A stretch of DNA of 64,000 nucleotides from positions 1,798,001 to 1,862,000 of the forward strand of contig JACTVC010000003.1 of NCBI GenBank assembly GCA_018417955.1, read 5' to 3'. The notes beneath the pieces are model-generated. The model saw only the letters and a list, made by a program, of their open reading frames with translations. It was not told the origin of the DNA and ran no database searches. This document shows positions 37,329 to 48,987 of the stretch, piece by piece (position 1 is the stretch's first letter; every line of letters begins with the position of its first letter). The stretch is from Laccaria trichodermophora (lineage: Eukaryota; Basidiomycota; Agaricomycetes; Agaricales; Hydnangiaceae). A program made the translations under genes and the position numbers.

Positions 37329-38192
37329 ATGGCTCCCGTCGCATCTACCCCCAAGTCCAACTCCTTTTCAGCCCCCCTTAAGTCTACCACGGCGGCATGG
37401 CGGCCGATCCAGATACCCAACCCACCCAAACGCACTTCCTTTGCGTTTGATCCAATCGAAGAAGCTCTTGCCAGCTTTTCCGCTGGGGAGTTTCTTGTCG
37501 TCATGGACGATGAGAAAAGGGAAAATGAGGGTGATCTCATTATCTCAGCCAGCCAATGCACGACGGAAAAGATGGCTTGGATGATCAAGCATACAAGGTG
37601 CCGTCTCAGATTACTCGGCGTTGCGCTCGGCTGACATGTGAATATTTCATTTCGCAGTGGGTACATCTGCATTGCATTACCCGCAAATCGGTTAGAGGCT
37701 CTGGAAATCCCGATGATGGTTCCACAGAACCAAGAGCGCCATCGTACAGCGTACACCGTCACAGTAGATATAAAGCACGGTACCTCATATCATATTCCTC
37801 CTCACTTCACTTGGAACTTACTCTTGGGTCTAGGAACATCAACTGGAATATCCGCCCATGACCGCGCCTTAACGGCCCGAGCGTTGGCCTCACCTACCTC
37901 TAAACCAGATGATTTCACTCGTCCTGGGCATATGGTGCCGCTACGTTCACGGGAGGGAGGGGTGCTCACACGACAAGGCCACACAGAAAGCGGTGTCGAT
38001 CTCTGTCTCCTTACTGGCCAACCTCCAGCTGGCGTTCTTTGCGAGCTAGTAAACGACGACGCGCAAGGCAGTATGGCAAGAAGAGATGATTGCAGAGCGT
38101 TTGCAGATCGGTGGGGCCTCAAAATGATAAGCGTGGAGATGTTGGTCAACTGGAGAAGGCAGCATCCTATCACCAATGGTATTGTGCATTAG
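37329..38192 (+). CDS. RIB3: 3,4-dihydroxy-2-butanone-4-phosphate synthase
   Basis: The protein reads [20 protein letters not shown] and [20 protein letters not shown], the acidic metal and substrate loop of RibB/Rib3, followed by [74 protein letters not shown] and [20 protein letters not shown]. All conserved blocks are present. It converts ribulose 5-phosphate to the four-carbon precursor of riboflavin. Introns are at about 37597-37657 and 37780-37833. I place the stop at TAG 38190-38192 (HPITNGIVH). Splicing a GTATTG donor to the CTTTCAG acceptor at about 38267 would instead end at 38293 and overlap the opposite gene. The N-terminal 40 residues are Ser/Pro-rich and not conserved. Confidence 0.92.
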
Positions 38193-38263
38193 AGATCATA
38201 ACATGGAAAGACCTTTGTGCAAACGTTTATATATTAACTGTGTCACTCATCTTTCCATCGCTT

Positions 38264-39938
38264 TCAGCTAGTCGAGATCTTCTTCACCGCTGAGCGAAAT
38301 TTCTTGCTGAAGAATTTCGCTAGGCCAGAAGGTGTCTTTCCGATTGAATATCCAACCTGACAAGAAGTACTACCATCAGCATCGGCAATTTAGCAAAGGG
38401 ATTGACCCACCTTGACATATGTTTCGATGGGCCTTTTGGAGTTTTCAGCCAGATCCTGGTCGAACCTACAAGGAAGAGTCGATTTGACTACCAAATCGAA
38501 ATCATGAAACGAATGTCTCCTCACTTTACAACGCCTTTCGGGAAAACTGTGACGACGGTACTTCCCCCATACGCAAAATATCTGCCAAGCAAGCGTGAAG
38601 GGGTGAATGTTCACGCAATGAAAATATGTTACCCAAGCTCCTCTCCGCGTTTAACGGTCGAACCCTTCTCATTCCCACCCGTCCACTTGATGCTTCCTAC
38701 TAGAAGCGCACCAATAGCCACGAAAGCGACAGGGAGGCCTGTCTCGACGTGGGTCATATACAGAACCGAGCGGGAGTTGGCAGTGAACACGTTGAACCCT
38801 TTCTCATTAACGGCTTGAGGATTGACTATCAACAGGATATCTCATTAGATTCAACTTCGGCAAAGACCACGAAAGACCAACCCACCTGTGTAGAACTGGC
38901 CTGGCACATGATCAATCTCTCCAACAACGCCATCAATGGGAGAATGAAATCGATGATAATCCGCTGGAGCAAGGCGAAAGATGGCCAGACTCGCGTCGCG
39001 AAAGGGTGCGACTTTCGGAGAATCAGCTGGAACATTTAGAAGATTTGGGATGTTGAATTCGGAGCCTTTGATCCTAACCATTTCTATTTAGGATCAACGG
39101 AGCCTGGAGATTAAACGTCGGCTTTACCAAAACTGGCGTGCAAGATCCACGGTTTGGTATACTGTGAGGCGACAATCAGCTGCGCTGCAAATTCCGAGCG
39201 GATCTTCCTTGTTCTCGACTGGCCGGGCGTCAGGGAGGAGTTTCCTGTTTGTTTGTTGGTTGAATGGCGTTCTACAAGAGTGAGAAGGCGAAACCAGCTG
39301 ATACGAACCGCGCGAAGAAATCGTTGAAGTTCTTATACTTTGTAAGATCTGGTTGAAGCAGCTCATCCGTCTGGATAGCATATGTCTTCACGAATGAAGG
39401 GATTGACGCGACAGACTTTGGGCTGTCAAAGGTTCTACCTTGCTATTTCAAAATGTCAAAGATATACCATGAGAGGAGGCGAACTCTATGCCACCCCCAC
39501 CTTCTCAGTCTGATCGCGCAGGAAAGTCTCAACAGATTTCGTTCCGAGTAATTTCACCTGTTCTTTACCATAGAATAAAAGATGCATTCCAATCCTGATT
39601 TCTCCTTGTTAGCGCCAGGTGTCATGATGTCTTCACGCGTCCACTTGCCTAGTATACAACGGCATGGACTCGAAGAAGTCCTCGTTCTTCCCCCGTAGAG
39701 CTACAAAGTTACCAATGTGATACTCCGCCGCAAGTTTCTCAATTCCTGGAATCAACTTGGTTATCCACCGCATCTTCACGACCTCGCGAAAGGGGAGATG
39801 AATGTGGTGCGAAACGTCGTGATTGGTTTCTGAGTGCTCGACCACCTGGACGAGGGCATTTGCAAAGTCATCCTGCGTTGCCTCGGGCAGGTTATCGGGG
39901 TGAATTGTCTCGATTGGCTTATCCAATGGTTTACTCAT
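38264..39938 (-). CDS. PSD: phosphatidylserine decarboxylase
   Basis: The spliced protein begins MSKPLDKPIETIHPDNLPEA and contains FREVVKMRWITKLIPGIEKL, SIPSFVKTYAIQTDELLQPD, KYKNFNDFFAR, LGICSAADCRLTVYQ (family Asp), APADYHRFHSPIDGVVGEID (family His) and YFAYGGSTVVTVFPKGVVKF. The GGST motif takes the place of the usual LGST, and its Ser should become the pyruvoyl group by self-cleavage. The enzyme makes phosphatidylethanolamine from phosphatidylserine. The N-terminus is acidic and not a mitochondrial presequence, and no C2 domain is seen, so this looks like the additional fungal PSD type and not mitochondrial Psd1. The tail is SGLAKFFSKKFRSAVKKIST with TGA at 38264. It is convergent with RIB3. 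Confidence 0.9.
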
Positions 39939-40333
39939 GTCACCGTGGTAGTCGAGTACGGGGTTGGCAAGGGCTAGGAAAGGGGCACTCGTGTTTGTTC
40001 ATATGATCCACTGTCATCTATAAATAACTATGATTGCGCACCATCGCAAGCATTCTCACATTCTAGAAAAAGTCGACATCTCGAATTATTACGTTGCACA
40101 ATGCATTGAAAAACACCTACCGATGCGCGCTCCAATCCATCTGCACCGCGCCCAACAATTTCCCGGTGCTGCCAGTGGCCACCTTCCCAAAACATAAAAA
40201 CAAAGCCGAACCCCATCAACTCTCTAAAGAAAATTACACATTATATATTCCATTAATGATATAGTACTCGAGTACATGCCAGGAGTCCGAACTTGATTGC
40301 AATGGTGTACAGAGGAGCTGAAATATCCCTCAT
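39939..40333. other. intergenic region between PSD and DSC1
   Basis: This holds the PSD promoter and the DSC1 3' flank. The minus frame at 40028-40219 has no coding support. Nothing else was recognised. Confidence 0.5.
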
Positions 40334-43308
40334 CTAGAGCGGTGGTAACGGCCGACGACATTGAGGACAGATGTTCTGTGTCAGTTGAAATTAGGTTAAG
40401 GCACCTGCATTAAACTAAAGCAAATTACCTTGATAGCCAGCCACTGTTAAATGATACAAAACGGTTAACAAGTGTCGTAAATTATGTAAGTAGAAGAGCG
40501 TACCTTTTCAAGGCAATCTGTATGCTGATAGAGGTAGAGGTAGCAAGGGGTCAGTCTATGACTTGCGAAGATAAGAAATGACTTACAAATAAGTGATGGC
40601 AAGGAGCAAGACTGTAACTTTTTCTCGCCGAAACTCCCCCAACTCCCATGTGCATCGCGTTGAACAAACCTCCCTTTCCTTTCCGTCCAGCTGCAGTAGT
40701 CCCCTTTTCTTCCCAGTCCCCCCTTGCATCTAATGATTTAGAACGTCGCCGTAGTGGCGAAGTAATGATGATATCTTCCATGCAGATAGAACAATCTCCC
40801 AAAGATTGTTCTGGGGATTCAAAGTCTGGAAGTGGCATTGGAGGGTGATAGTCATACAACTGCGCTACAGTGAACTGAGGACATGTCTTAGCCAATTACA
40901 AGAACGAGAAGGCACAAGAAACGAACCCGTTGTGGAAGGAAGAAGGACGGGCCAAAGGTGTCTTGCAGCATTAGTACCAGTGCTTGAAGAACAACAAATG
41001 CAGCCAAAATATACGACCAAGCTTTTTTTAGAGGCTTAAGGCGACCGGACAACCGTCAGAAGATAAGGACTTACAGCGGGGTTCGACTTCCAATACATTT
41101 CTTGGACAAGCCAGGAAATCTTAACCATGTCAATAAATGTGTTACCCGACTTTCTGATCACTCACAAAGTGCGTTGAAAAGGCGGCAGATGGTCGTCCCA
41201 ATTATATACTCCTTCGCCAAGCCACTGGGACGGCCGCGACGGGCAGTTCTAATAATTTGCGGAAGCCAGATAGAGGAGTACGTGATAGCGACAAATATCA
41301 TTGATAGAGTTGGCGAAAGTATAACCCGGACTATCAGTGTCAAGAAAATAAAAAGGGTAATATCTGGACGCAAAAATGAGCTGCGGAGGGCCATACTTTT
41401 GAATATACGTACACAATCTAGCTTGAGGATCGGTACGAGCGTGGTGGATGAAGAAAGCAAAAAAGGAAGATTGGGTTGCGGCAGGAATTGGTTGAAGGAG
41501 CGGATTCTGCATGGTGGCTACTGAAGGCACGGCATCGACGGAAGGGACCGTTGGCAAGGCAGCAGGTGCCGGCTGAGATGGAGGGGAAAAGTTCTCTGGT
41601 CCTTGGATAGAATTCACGAGGGTAAAGAATTGCTAAGTAAACACCAATCAATCTGGAGGAACACAATTTGCGAGAGATGGCATACGGCTTCCTGGATAAA
41701 TAAAGCACACGCTAGGAAAGCTGGAGCAACAAGCGTCAAAGAGGGTCTGCCTTCCGCGAGTATAGCAAAGGTGATGTGGCCTGCAAACGATACCGAGTCC
41801 ATAGTAGATTGGGCTAAAAACGTCCAACGCGAAACACGGGAGATGCCTGAGGGCGTGCGGCTCCGCTCTACCTGACGAGCGAAGAGGGACAAGATTGCAA
41901 GATAGACCAAACCAGACAATCCAGCATCTAAAGAAATGAGCACCACACCTACCAGGGGTCGGTGGGACTTACATGTAGTGACCTTGCGGAAGAAAGCGGA
42001 TGAACTGAACAAATTCGTTCATTTCAGCGTCAAGAAATATCGATTTCGGAACAAACCTCAGGCCTTCCGAGTCTGTGATGACGTACAACAGACCACATTC
42101 CTTGCTCACCAGCACACCATTAACAGAAAGTTTAGGTGGGACGACGGTCGAGATACCCGTTGGATTTTGAATTTCTTCTTCCAACTCTTTCATTAGCTGT
42201 TCTGGAACGGCTACTGGGTTTATTTGACCATGAAATATGAAGGAACAAGCCGATTTCGGGGATTCATCTGTTGAGTGGGAGTTCAGCAAGCTGAGGGGGA
42301 CCGAAACGCGAGGAGTTTTGGGTAAACGGACCACTGGAGGTTTCCTGCTCAACGACGCCAGCATCAATCAGATTTCTGAGCTTATTGATTCGCGCCTTGA
42401 GTTCCGGTTCAATAATTGGTGCAGTTTCATTTCTTGCAGACTCCGGCACGAGGGAAGGAAGCAATCTTATGTCGATGTTGCCTCTAGAAAAAGCCATTTA
42501 GAGAGGAAGTGATCCATAAAAACAACGGCATACCCTCCTGGAGCTGCGAACCCATATATTGTACCATTTGCAAGGAAATGAACCCCCTCAAATTCCAAGC
42601 GAAAGTCCTCCAACGTCAAAGCATCTGTCAGCTCGATCTTCCCCTGAGAATTGAATTAGTGGTTGTGATTGGATGGGCAAACGTCCCGCTACGTACATGG
42701 ACCAAAGCAATCTGACTAGCAGCTGTTGTAGGTGGGTTCTTTTCCACTACGCTAAATGCCAGCTTGTTGCAGGCTGTCCAGTTCCAAGACCCCAGTCTTT
42801 CTTCAAGCCCTGTCATGTTTGTGTCCGCTATGTAGGCTTCCGCCAAGGGGCGCCATTTCGGTGTGTCGCTCTCTGCCAGGGCCGATGGGGTAATATTATG
42901 GAACTGTGTCTTCGCGTGTACAAATCCAGTGAGGTTTGAATAGTAAGCATAATTTGCCGGGTCGACGATGCCACCTTGCGTATAGAATGCATCCAGGAGG
43001 GGCGACAAAGTGACGTCTCGTAACGGCTGGAGTTGAATCAGTACAAGAGTCTTGAGGCGTAGATTAAGACCAACCACAGAGAAGTTTGAGGCAGTCCCAT
43101 TCATCCACGCTGTGTAATTGGAGAGTTGGTATGAGAGGGATCGAAGTGCATCTTGGTATTGGTGTCGTGCGAGAAATTCATCACCATTATGGCTTGTGAG
43201 CATGAACAGCAAGAAACTGATAAAGAGAAATGAAGGCACTGAACTACGTGGCTGTTGTGCTCGCGCATTTTCAGGTAGACCAGCTTCCTCATCGCGAGCA
43301 GCATCCAT
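40334..43308 (-). CDS. DSC1: Golgi Dsc/Tul1-type membrane RING E3 ubiquitin ligase
   Basis: The N-terminus MDAARDEEAGLPEN leads to a hydrophobic anchor (SVPSFLFISFLLFMLTS) and a long lumenal part with several N-glycosylation sequons (NYTAWMNGTASNFS, NLTGF, NMTG, NETAP). FLPQGHYMLDAGLSGLVYLA starts the multi-helix membrane region. The C-terminal RING-H2 reads DCSICMEDI, then LAPCHHLF, HTDCLEK, WLAIK and NICPQCRRPLPPL. This is the layout of S. pombe Dsc1 and budding yeast Tul1, which act in the Golgi Dsc complex for membrane protein quality control and, in some fungi, SREBP cleavage. The RING is split over four exons, including micro-exons of 21 bases (40504-40524) and 15 bases (40429-40443). 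Start and stop are ATG 43308 and TAG 40334. Confidence 0.92.
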
Positions 43309-43393
43309 AATGATACTTGTCACACACAGGTCACACACACAGTTACGTCACAAACGCGACTTGAGTTGGTAAACATCAGTAAACATCGCGCCG

Positions 43394-44211
43394 ATGTTCA
43401 ATCAATCTGGCAGTCGACGTTGGACGCACTTTCACTCTGCACTCCAGCTTGCAGTACAGAGATCGGCGCACAAGTGGTCGTAAGTACCTATTGCAACGAC
43501 TTTGACGCTTCTAACTGCGCTACTTAGGTTCGAGGATTTCTCAGAATGCTTTCCACTCTACGTCGAAGAAGACAAGAACGGTTCTTCAGCAACGTTCAAT
43601 AGCATATCTGACTACATAGAGGCCCAAAATTTTGTATGTGCGTCGTTATGCCAGAAGACTTGCTGCAACACGGCTCACATTCATTCAACAGAGAGACCTT
43701 GATAAACTCTTCAAGGACTACAACGTACAGGAGAACATTGATGTTTTGCATAAACTTGTAACAGATGCCAAGGAGAGAAAGACCCAGGGAGAACTTGGGA
43801 AAGACGTTTGGAAGGAGGATCTCGAACCCCGCGTCGCCGTATGCGCCAAAACAATCCCAATCTTAGACGCAGAGGTCAAAAGATTGCGCGAGCAATTGGC
43901 CAAGGTGCGTGCCAATACATTCAATTATTAGTATGAGTCAACGAACCACAGAAAAAACACGTCTAGGCCAAAGACAACAATAGCTCAATACAGGTTCAGC
44001 TGGATGAAAATGTGAAGGCGACTGATGAGGCGAACGCACGCGCATTGGAGATCTTGGATAAGCTTGACGATGTATGTAAACTTTTAATTCAAGATTCGAG
44101 GTTCTGAATGTCAGACAGGTTTGCGAAGAATGGCAGAAGTTACCCCTCAATGAAGTTGAGGCTTGGACTGTGCAAACCGCCGAGTCGTTGAACCCAACCT
44201 TGCGATCATGA
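43394..44211 (+). CDS. NNF1: kinetochore protein Nnf1 (Mis12/MIND complex)
   Basis: Spliced exons give MFNQSGSRRWTHFHSALQLA, QRSAHKWSFEDFSECFPLYV, ISDYIEAQNFRDLDKLFKDY, VQENIDVLHKLVTDAKERKT and ARALEILDKLDDVCEEWQKL. The order (helical N-terminus with WxxFxxCFP, then F-x-x-LxxLxxLVxxAxxRK and a coiled coil) fits Nnf1/PMF1, a subunit of the four-protein Mis12 complex that joins inner kinetochore to Ndc80. The final residues are ESLNPTLRS with TGA at 44209-44211. Five exons are needed. Small coiled-coil kinetochore proteins diverge fast, so identity rests on this pattern alone. Its start is 85 bases from that of DSC1. Confidence 0.7.
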
Positions 44212-44656
44212 GATAGTATTTGGTTTCGTCAATTCCTCTCTTTTCTTTCTTCCATATATATTTCCAAATTAATTACCAGTAGAGATTTTACCCGCGCAGG
44301 CTGTCCGGCTTCGTCGTTTAAGTAATCGGGTTGACCACGACCATTTGTATCATCATCCTTGTGACCAATGACCTTGTAGTATCTCATGACCACCATAGGT
44401 CTACACTTTCCTTATAGAATGTTTCGTAATTGAGGGCTCAAAATTTCTAAATTCTCAAAAGACACAGGAATGTTCGCTGCCATATTACGAGAAGGGGTAT
44501 CGGTTTTCACTCCAGTAGCAGCCGTAATATAGGAATAGTTAAGCACAGAATTCTCAGACACGAGGTGGAACACCCAAATCATCACCGCCAGTTGTCATCA
44601 AGAGCTGGCGACGATATTCGCGGGCAAGCGGAGTTAGACAACGCAAACGATACTCG
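44212..44656. other. convergent intergenic region
   Basis: Between two 3' ends. An open frame continues from the neighbouring minus gene to 44554 in another phase (an alternative last exon is conceivable), but no independent gene is visible. Confidence 0.5.
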
Positions 44657-46455
44657 CTATGATGATGGTGGGAGTTGACGATTGAGCCGTAATTGCGGTT
44701 GCCAGCTACCCAGGGATACGTGATGAATGCTAACAAGGATGAGATCTTCTAATTTGATGTGGTTGGCACCGGTACCAACTTTCCAGCGGGGATCGCTGTC
44801 ATCCTCGAGGCTCTGATTTTTTCTTTCCTGCGTATAGATTTAAAATTAAAATAATATACAGATCAAGAACACTGAAACCTACCTCGATAAAACGTTGAAC
44901 GCACTTGGCCACGTTTTTAGCCAGCTTGGCAATGGTGATAGGACCAGGGGGGGTACGGAAGTCCTTGGTCGGTATCTGCCTGCTCCATTGACGATATCCA
45001 GGCCACTAAGACAGACAACGGTGAGCAAATCACGTTTCTAAATCGTATAACCCGCATACCTCGAGCCGAATGGAAACACTTGGGCCGCGACCCTCAAAGA
45101 CTAATTGATCACGATTCTGAAGTCTCTTGACGCGGGAATGAAGGGCATCAGATAAGAGGATTCCGAATTCAGAGGGGTGATCCATGGAGAAGTAGATGGG
45201 AGCTTCAAGCTCAATTTCTTCCACGTACCGCTTTCGGTCGCTGTTCGTATGAGGCTTGTACATTGGTTGAGGGACAAATGGGCCATAAGCGCGCGTTGGG
45301 AAGTCTAGGACTGCGCGAAAAAAATCTAGTTGTTCGCGATGACTGTACAATCTCTTCCCGGAATTCTGTATTTTATTAAAAAGAAAATTGTCAATATCCC
45401 TGAGCCCCCAAGACCAAGGCGAAAGTAACCCACAGGTTGCAAGGAAGGTTGAATATTCAGGGCGCTTGTCGACGCAAAAGAACTAGAACTTGCGGGGGTT
45501 GTAGGGGTAGAAGAGGTGTAGGATGGTGAGAGCTGCTCGTTGGAGCCAGCCGACATTTGGTTGATTGGTGTCTGCGGCTGGGGATGAGAATAGTTGGGGC
45601 TTTGCCCTGAGTATGTAGGGCTTGGCCTCGAAAACGTGGGGCTTTGCCCCGAATACGTAGGACTCGTTGCCGTATAGGCAGAGCTTTGCGATGAGTAGGT
45701 AGACATTTGTGGCGGAGGAGTTTGTGGATAGTCCTGCGTTCTGGAATACGCGGTAAGGTCCCGTGAAGATTCGCTTGATGGGGTATAGGATTGGGGCCAG
45801 ACCTCATTATTGTATTGAAGTGGGACAGCTGACCCAAGGTTGAGGCTTGGATCGAATCCGTTGGAAGCAGGTGGCCAAAAGAAATCCTGGTTTGGTGGGG
45901 TGTTGGCATTGAGAGTGTAGGAGGGTTGGTTGGTTGGGCCATCACTAGAAATTATCAGACGACCACCATAAGAAGCGCCTGGCTAGTGGGATTTTGTTGG
46001 GTCACATCAACATAATTAGCATTTATGAAACTTACCATGGAATTGTTTGGCACTGGGGGGACGGAAGACGCTGACAGGTAAGGCGAAGATATGTTTGACT
46101 GAGAATGGGTATTGAGGGGGTAGGGGGGGTGGTCGGGTTGGTCATCACCAGACATGGCTAGACGACCAGCCTGAGAGCCATTCGGCTGGGGTTGTTAAGT
46201 CACGTAACAGTGACGGGAAGTTGCAGACAGTTGCAGACTTACAAGTGAATTGCTTGGCATGAATCGGGGGAAAGACGACGTCGACTGATAAGACGAAGAC
46301 AGGTGCTGGTTGGACCAAAAGCTAGGCGACCCAAGTACGCGAGGTGTTGGGTAAGAGTACGATAATTGGTGGTAGTGACTGTAGTTATAATCAAACTGGG
46401 TGCTGTGGTGCTGTCCGTTGATGACTCACTGTTTTGAATTGGGTATTGTCGACAT
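44657..46455 (-). CDS. unknown Ser/Tyr-rich protein with folded C-terminal half and duplicated exons
   Basis: The start MSTIPNSK joins HHYHQLSYSYPTPRVLG through a 51-base intron. Two consecutive exons end with related sequence, SSSYQSTSSFPRFMPSNSL and SSPYLSASSVPPVPNNSM, each followed by GTAAGT. A YSGQSPTFS / YSGQSPNYS repeat follows. The C-terminal half looks globular: SHREQLDFFRAVLDFPTRAY, VEEIELEAPIYFSMDHPSEF, LQNRDQLVFEGRGPSVSIRL, IPTKDFRTPPGPITIAKLAK and HIKLEDLILVSIHHVSLGSW. I do not recognise a named family. The low-complexity N-terminus and compact C-terminal domain could suit a regulatory or DNA/RNA-associated protein, but no motif proves it. The stop is placed at TAG 44657. Confidence 0.7.
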
Positions 46456-47141
46456 GGTGAAAAATAGTGACACCTATGAGGAGGAAAGGGCGAGTAAAAC
46501 AATGGACAAGGTATATATCGTCACAGCTTCGCTTTCACCTGCACACCAGTTTATCTACCACGAAAGACCGAAAGCCAAGGAACAGATCGGTTCAAGCAAA
46601 AGGTGTAAACCATGATCCTTAACTTGTTCACGGACGTCCCATTGAAGACTCAACATTACCCAGCCTCCGAATTTTCGAATGTTCTTTTAGAAGGCCTGTC
46701 ACAACGACAAAATGGAGAAACATGTGAACTTGATTGGGAAAGGGCCCGGAACCCAAGGCGCACAGGTCGCAAGGCTGCGTAGCGCATTACATTTCTGGAA
46801 GTGCCAGACCAGCACAGCATCGATCCAAAAGAACATTGACACTAGATGAGCACTTGCGTTTGTCAGAACAGGAGGACTGATTGAACACGAGGATATCCTA
46901 GTCTGGGTATTTGGAAAAGCAGAACTGGACGAAGATTCCGATAAATTGGAAAAGGAAATGCGGACTTGAACTTGTGATCCGTTAACGTTTGAACGCGTGA
47001 ACTTCAAGTTGGCGTGAGCTATGTGCTGTGTTTGGCAGTGCAAGAGGCACACTGCCTACAGCCTCTGGGATTAACACCAATCACGCGCACGTGGCTGAAT
47101 TTCAATTGCAGCAGAACTGTGAGCGCTTATAACTATTCCTC
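46456..47141. other. divergent intergenic region upstream of LEO1
   Basis: This 686-base interval is long for the window. A minus frame at 46699-47052 (117 residues) has no recognised domain and is probably chance. The E-box near 47088 is listed separately. Confidence 0.5.
47088..47093. promoter_or_regulatory. CACGTG E-box upstream of LEO1
   Basis: CACGTG lies about 50 bases before the LEO1 start, in an ACGCGCACGTG context. Candidate bHLH site by position. Confidence 0.35.
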
Positions 47142-48864
47142 ATGTCTAGTCTGGCTGGTGCTTTGGATGGCTATTCGACATCAACTTCTTATCATGCCTA
47201 TAAGGGTGCGGATGACATTGACATGCCTGGCGAAAACCAGTCAAGTTCAGCAAATGACGATCCAGAGGACAGTCAAGACCAGGATGAAGAAATGACCGAT
47301 CTCTTTGGTAATGACAACGATGTCGAAGAGCTGAAAGCGGAGAGGTCCGTGCCTCCGTTTTCTTTTGTTATCGTCAATCTGAAGAGACTGCCTTTTCAGG
47401 GTCGCTGCTTCACCCACCGCCTCTGGTCCCGATTCCGAAAGGTTACCTTCACCTGAACGAGAGCGTCGCCAGGCTTTGGAATACGAAGAAGAAGATGTAC
47501 CCCAGGAAATTGCCGTCGAGGTTAAAGAGGCGGAAGTCTCATTCCCGAACCTTCCGGTTCCAAGGTCATCCGATGGTGATGTGAGTTGAGTTTTACACTT
47601 TCTGACGGTGAAGTCACTGACAGTGCTTTAATTTGTAGAATTGGGTCATTCGAATGCCAAATTTCGTCAAGGTTGACTCAAAACCTTTCCACCCTGATAC
47701 ATACATAGGCCCGGAACAGGACGATGAAGAAACTCAACATATTGATAGCACAAGGGAACGGAGCATGACCATCAAGCTGAAGGTTGAAAACATGGTGCGT
47801 TGGCGGTGGACAAAGGATCAAAATGGAGTTGACGTATGTATATTCCTCTCTAGTTCCTTTTCGATTGACCACTGACACGGGTGTTGCAGCAAAGACAGTC
47901 AAATAGTCGAATCATCCGGTGGTCGGACGGCTCTCTGAGTCTCCGATTAGGTAAAGAGCTTTTTGACATAAAACAGGATAGAGACACATCAGCCGGCGTT
48001 GCACGTCAATATATCGGTGCTGCATCGCAGCAATCTCAATCCTCATCCCAGCTTCCCCAGTCTCAGTCCCAACCGCCCGCTGCTAAGGGCCTGACGTACC
48101 TTGTCGCGCAACACAAGCGCTCTCAAGTACTACAATCTGAGGCTGTAATATCGGGATACATGAGTCTTCGACCTACAGGCATGCAGTCTGAAACCCATCG
48201 AATGTTAGTGCGCGCTGTCGGACAGAAGCACAGCAGGGTTGCGCGACTCCGTATGGCTCCCGAGCCGACGGTGGATCCGGAACGCGAAAAGATGGAGCTC
48301 ATGAAACTGAGCGCAAAGAAATCGAGGAAAAAGAGCGAGCAAGATGAGGCTCTTGGCGGGGGGAGGAAAAGGCGTTACTCAAGGAGAACTGCCGAACATG
48401 ACGTGTGGAGTGACGACGACGAGGAAATATTCCCTGGATCCGAGGAAGAGGAGGAGGATGGTGCCGGACATAACTCTGCACGCAAACCAAAGCGTAAGAC
48501 ACCTGGGGAAGAAAAGAAGGGTCCCGAGGATTACCAAGAAGATGACTTTGTTGTGGCAGATTCCTCAGATGAAGAGGCCGGCACACTGAGGAAACGAGCG
48601 AGAGAGGGCAGTGATATGGAGGAAGATCCACTGGATAGAATTGATGCCAAAATCAAGGAGCAAGAAGACGCGAAGAAGCGGCGGCGAGTGTCTGGGGAGA
48701 AGGAAGGGGGAGGTGATGGTGACGAAACAGACGAAGAAAAAGTTGACGCAATGGACGTGGAAAGCGAGGAGGAGGAGGAAGAGGAAGAGTTCAAGGTGCG
48801 TCGCCCGGGAGGCACTCGCAAACGCGCTGCCGTCAACTTCGACGATGAAGAGGAAGAAGGGTAG
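47142..48864 (+). CDS. LEO1: Paf1 complex subunit Leo1
   Basis: The acidic N-terminus (DPEDSQDQDEEMTDLFGNDN) leads to the conserved Leo1 core: NWVIRMPNFVKVDSKPFHPD, STRERSMTIKLKVENMVRWR, SNSRIIRWSDGSLSLRLGKE, LTYLVAQHKRSQVLQSEAVI and HRMLVRAVGQKHSRVARLRM. The C-terminus is highly charged with runs of Glu and Lys/Arg (EEEEEEEFKVRRPGGTRKR). Leo1 is part of the Paf1 complex on RNA polymerase II, where it supports elongation and histone modification. Introns lie near 47343-47399, 47581-47638 and 47834-47889. The order of acidic head, core and charged tail is standard for the family. Confidence 0.93.
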
Positions 48865-48987
48865 CAGGTGTTGTCGCTGTTTGTAGATTACCACGTTCGC
48901 CTCTATATCATCAGTTTCTGGCTTGAGAAAGATAGCATAGAAGGTAATAAATACAGCGAAATCCGAAAATAAGTAGATACGACGTCT

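Noticed and set aside
46699..47052. 117-codon minus frame upstream of LEO1
   Set aside because: No splice context, no known domain, and composition looks like chance.
48299..48894. Antisense frames rich in Ser/Leu within LEO1
   Set aside because: They mirror the Glu/Lys-rich LEO1 tail and have no independent support.
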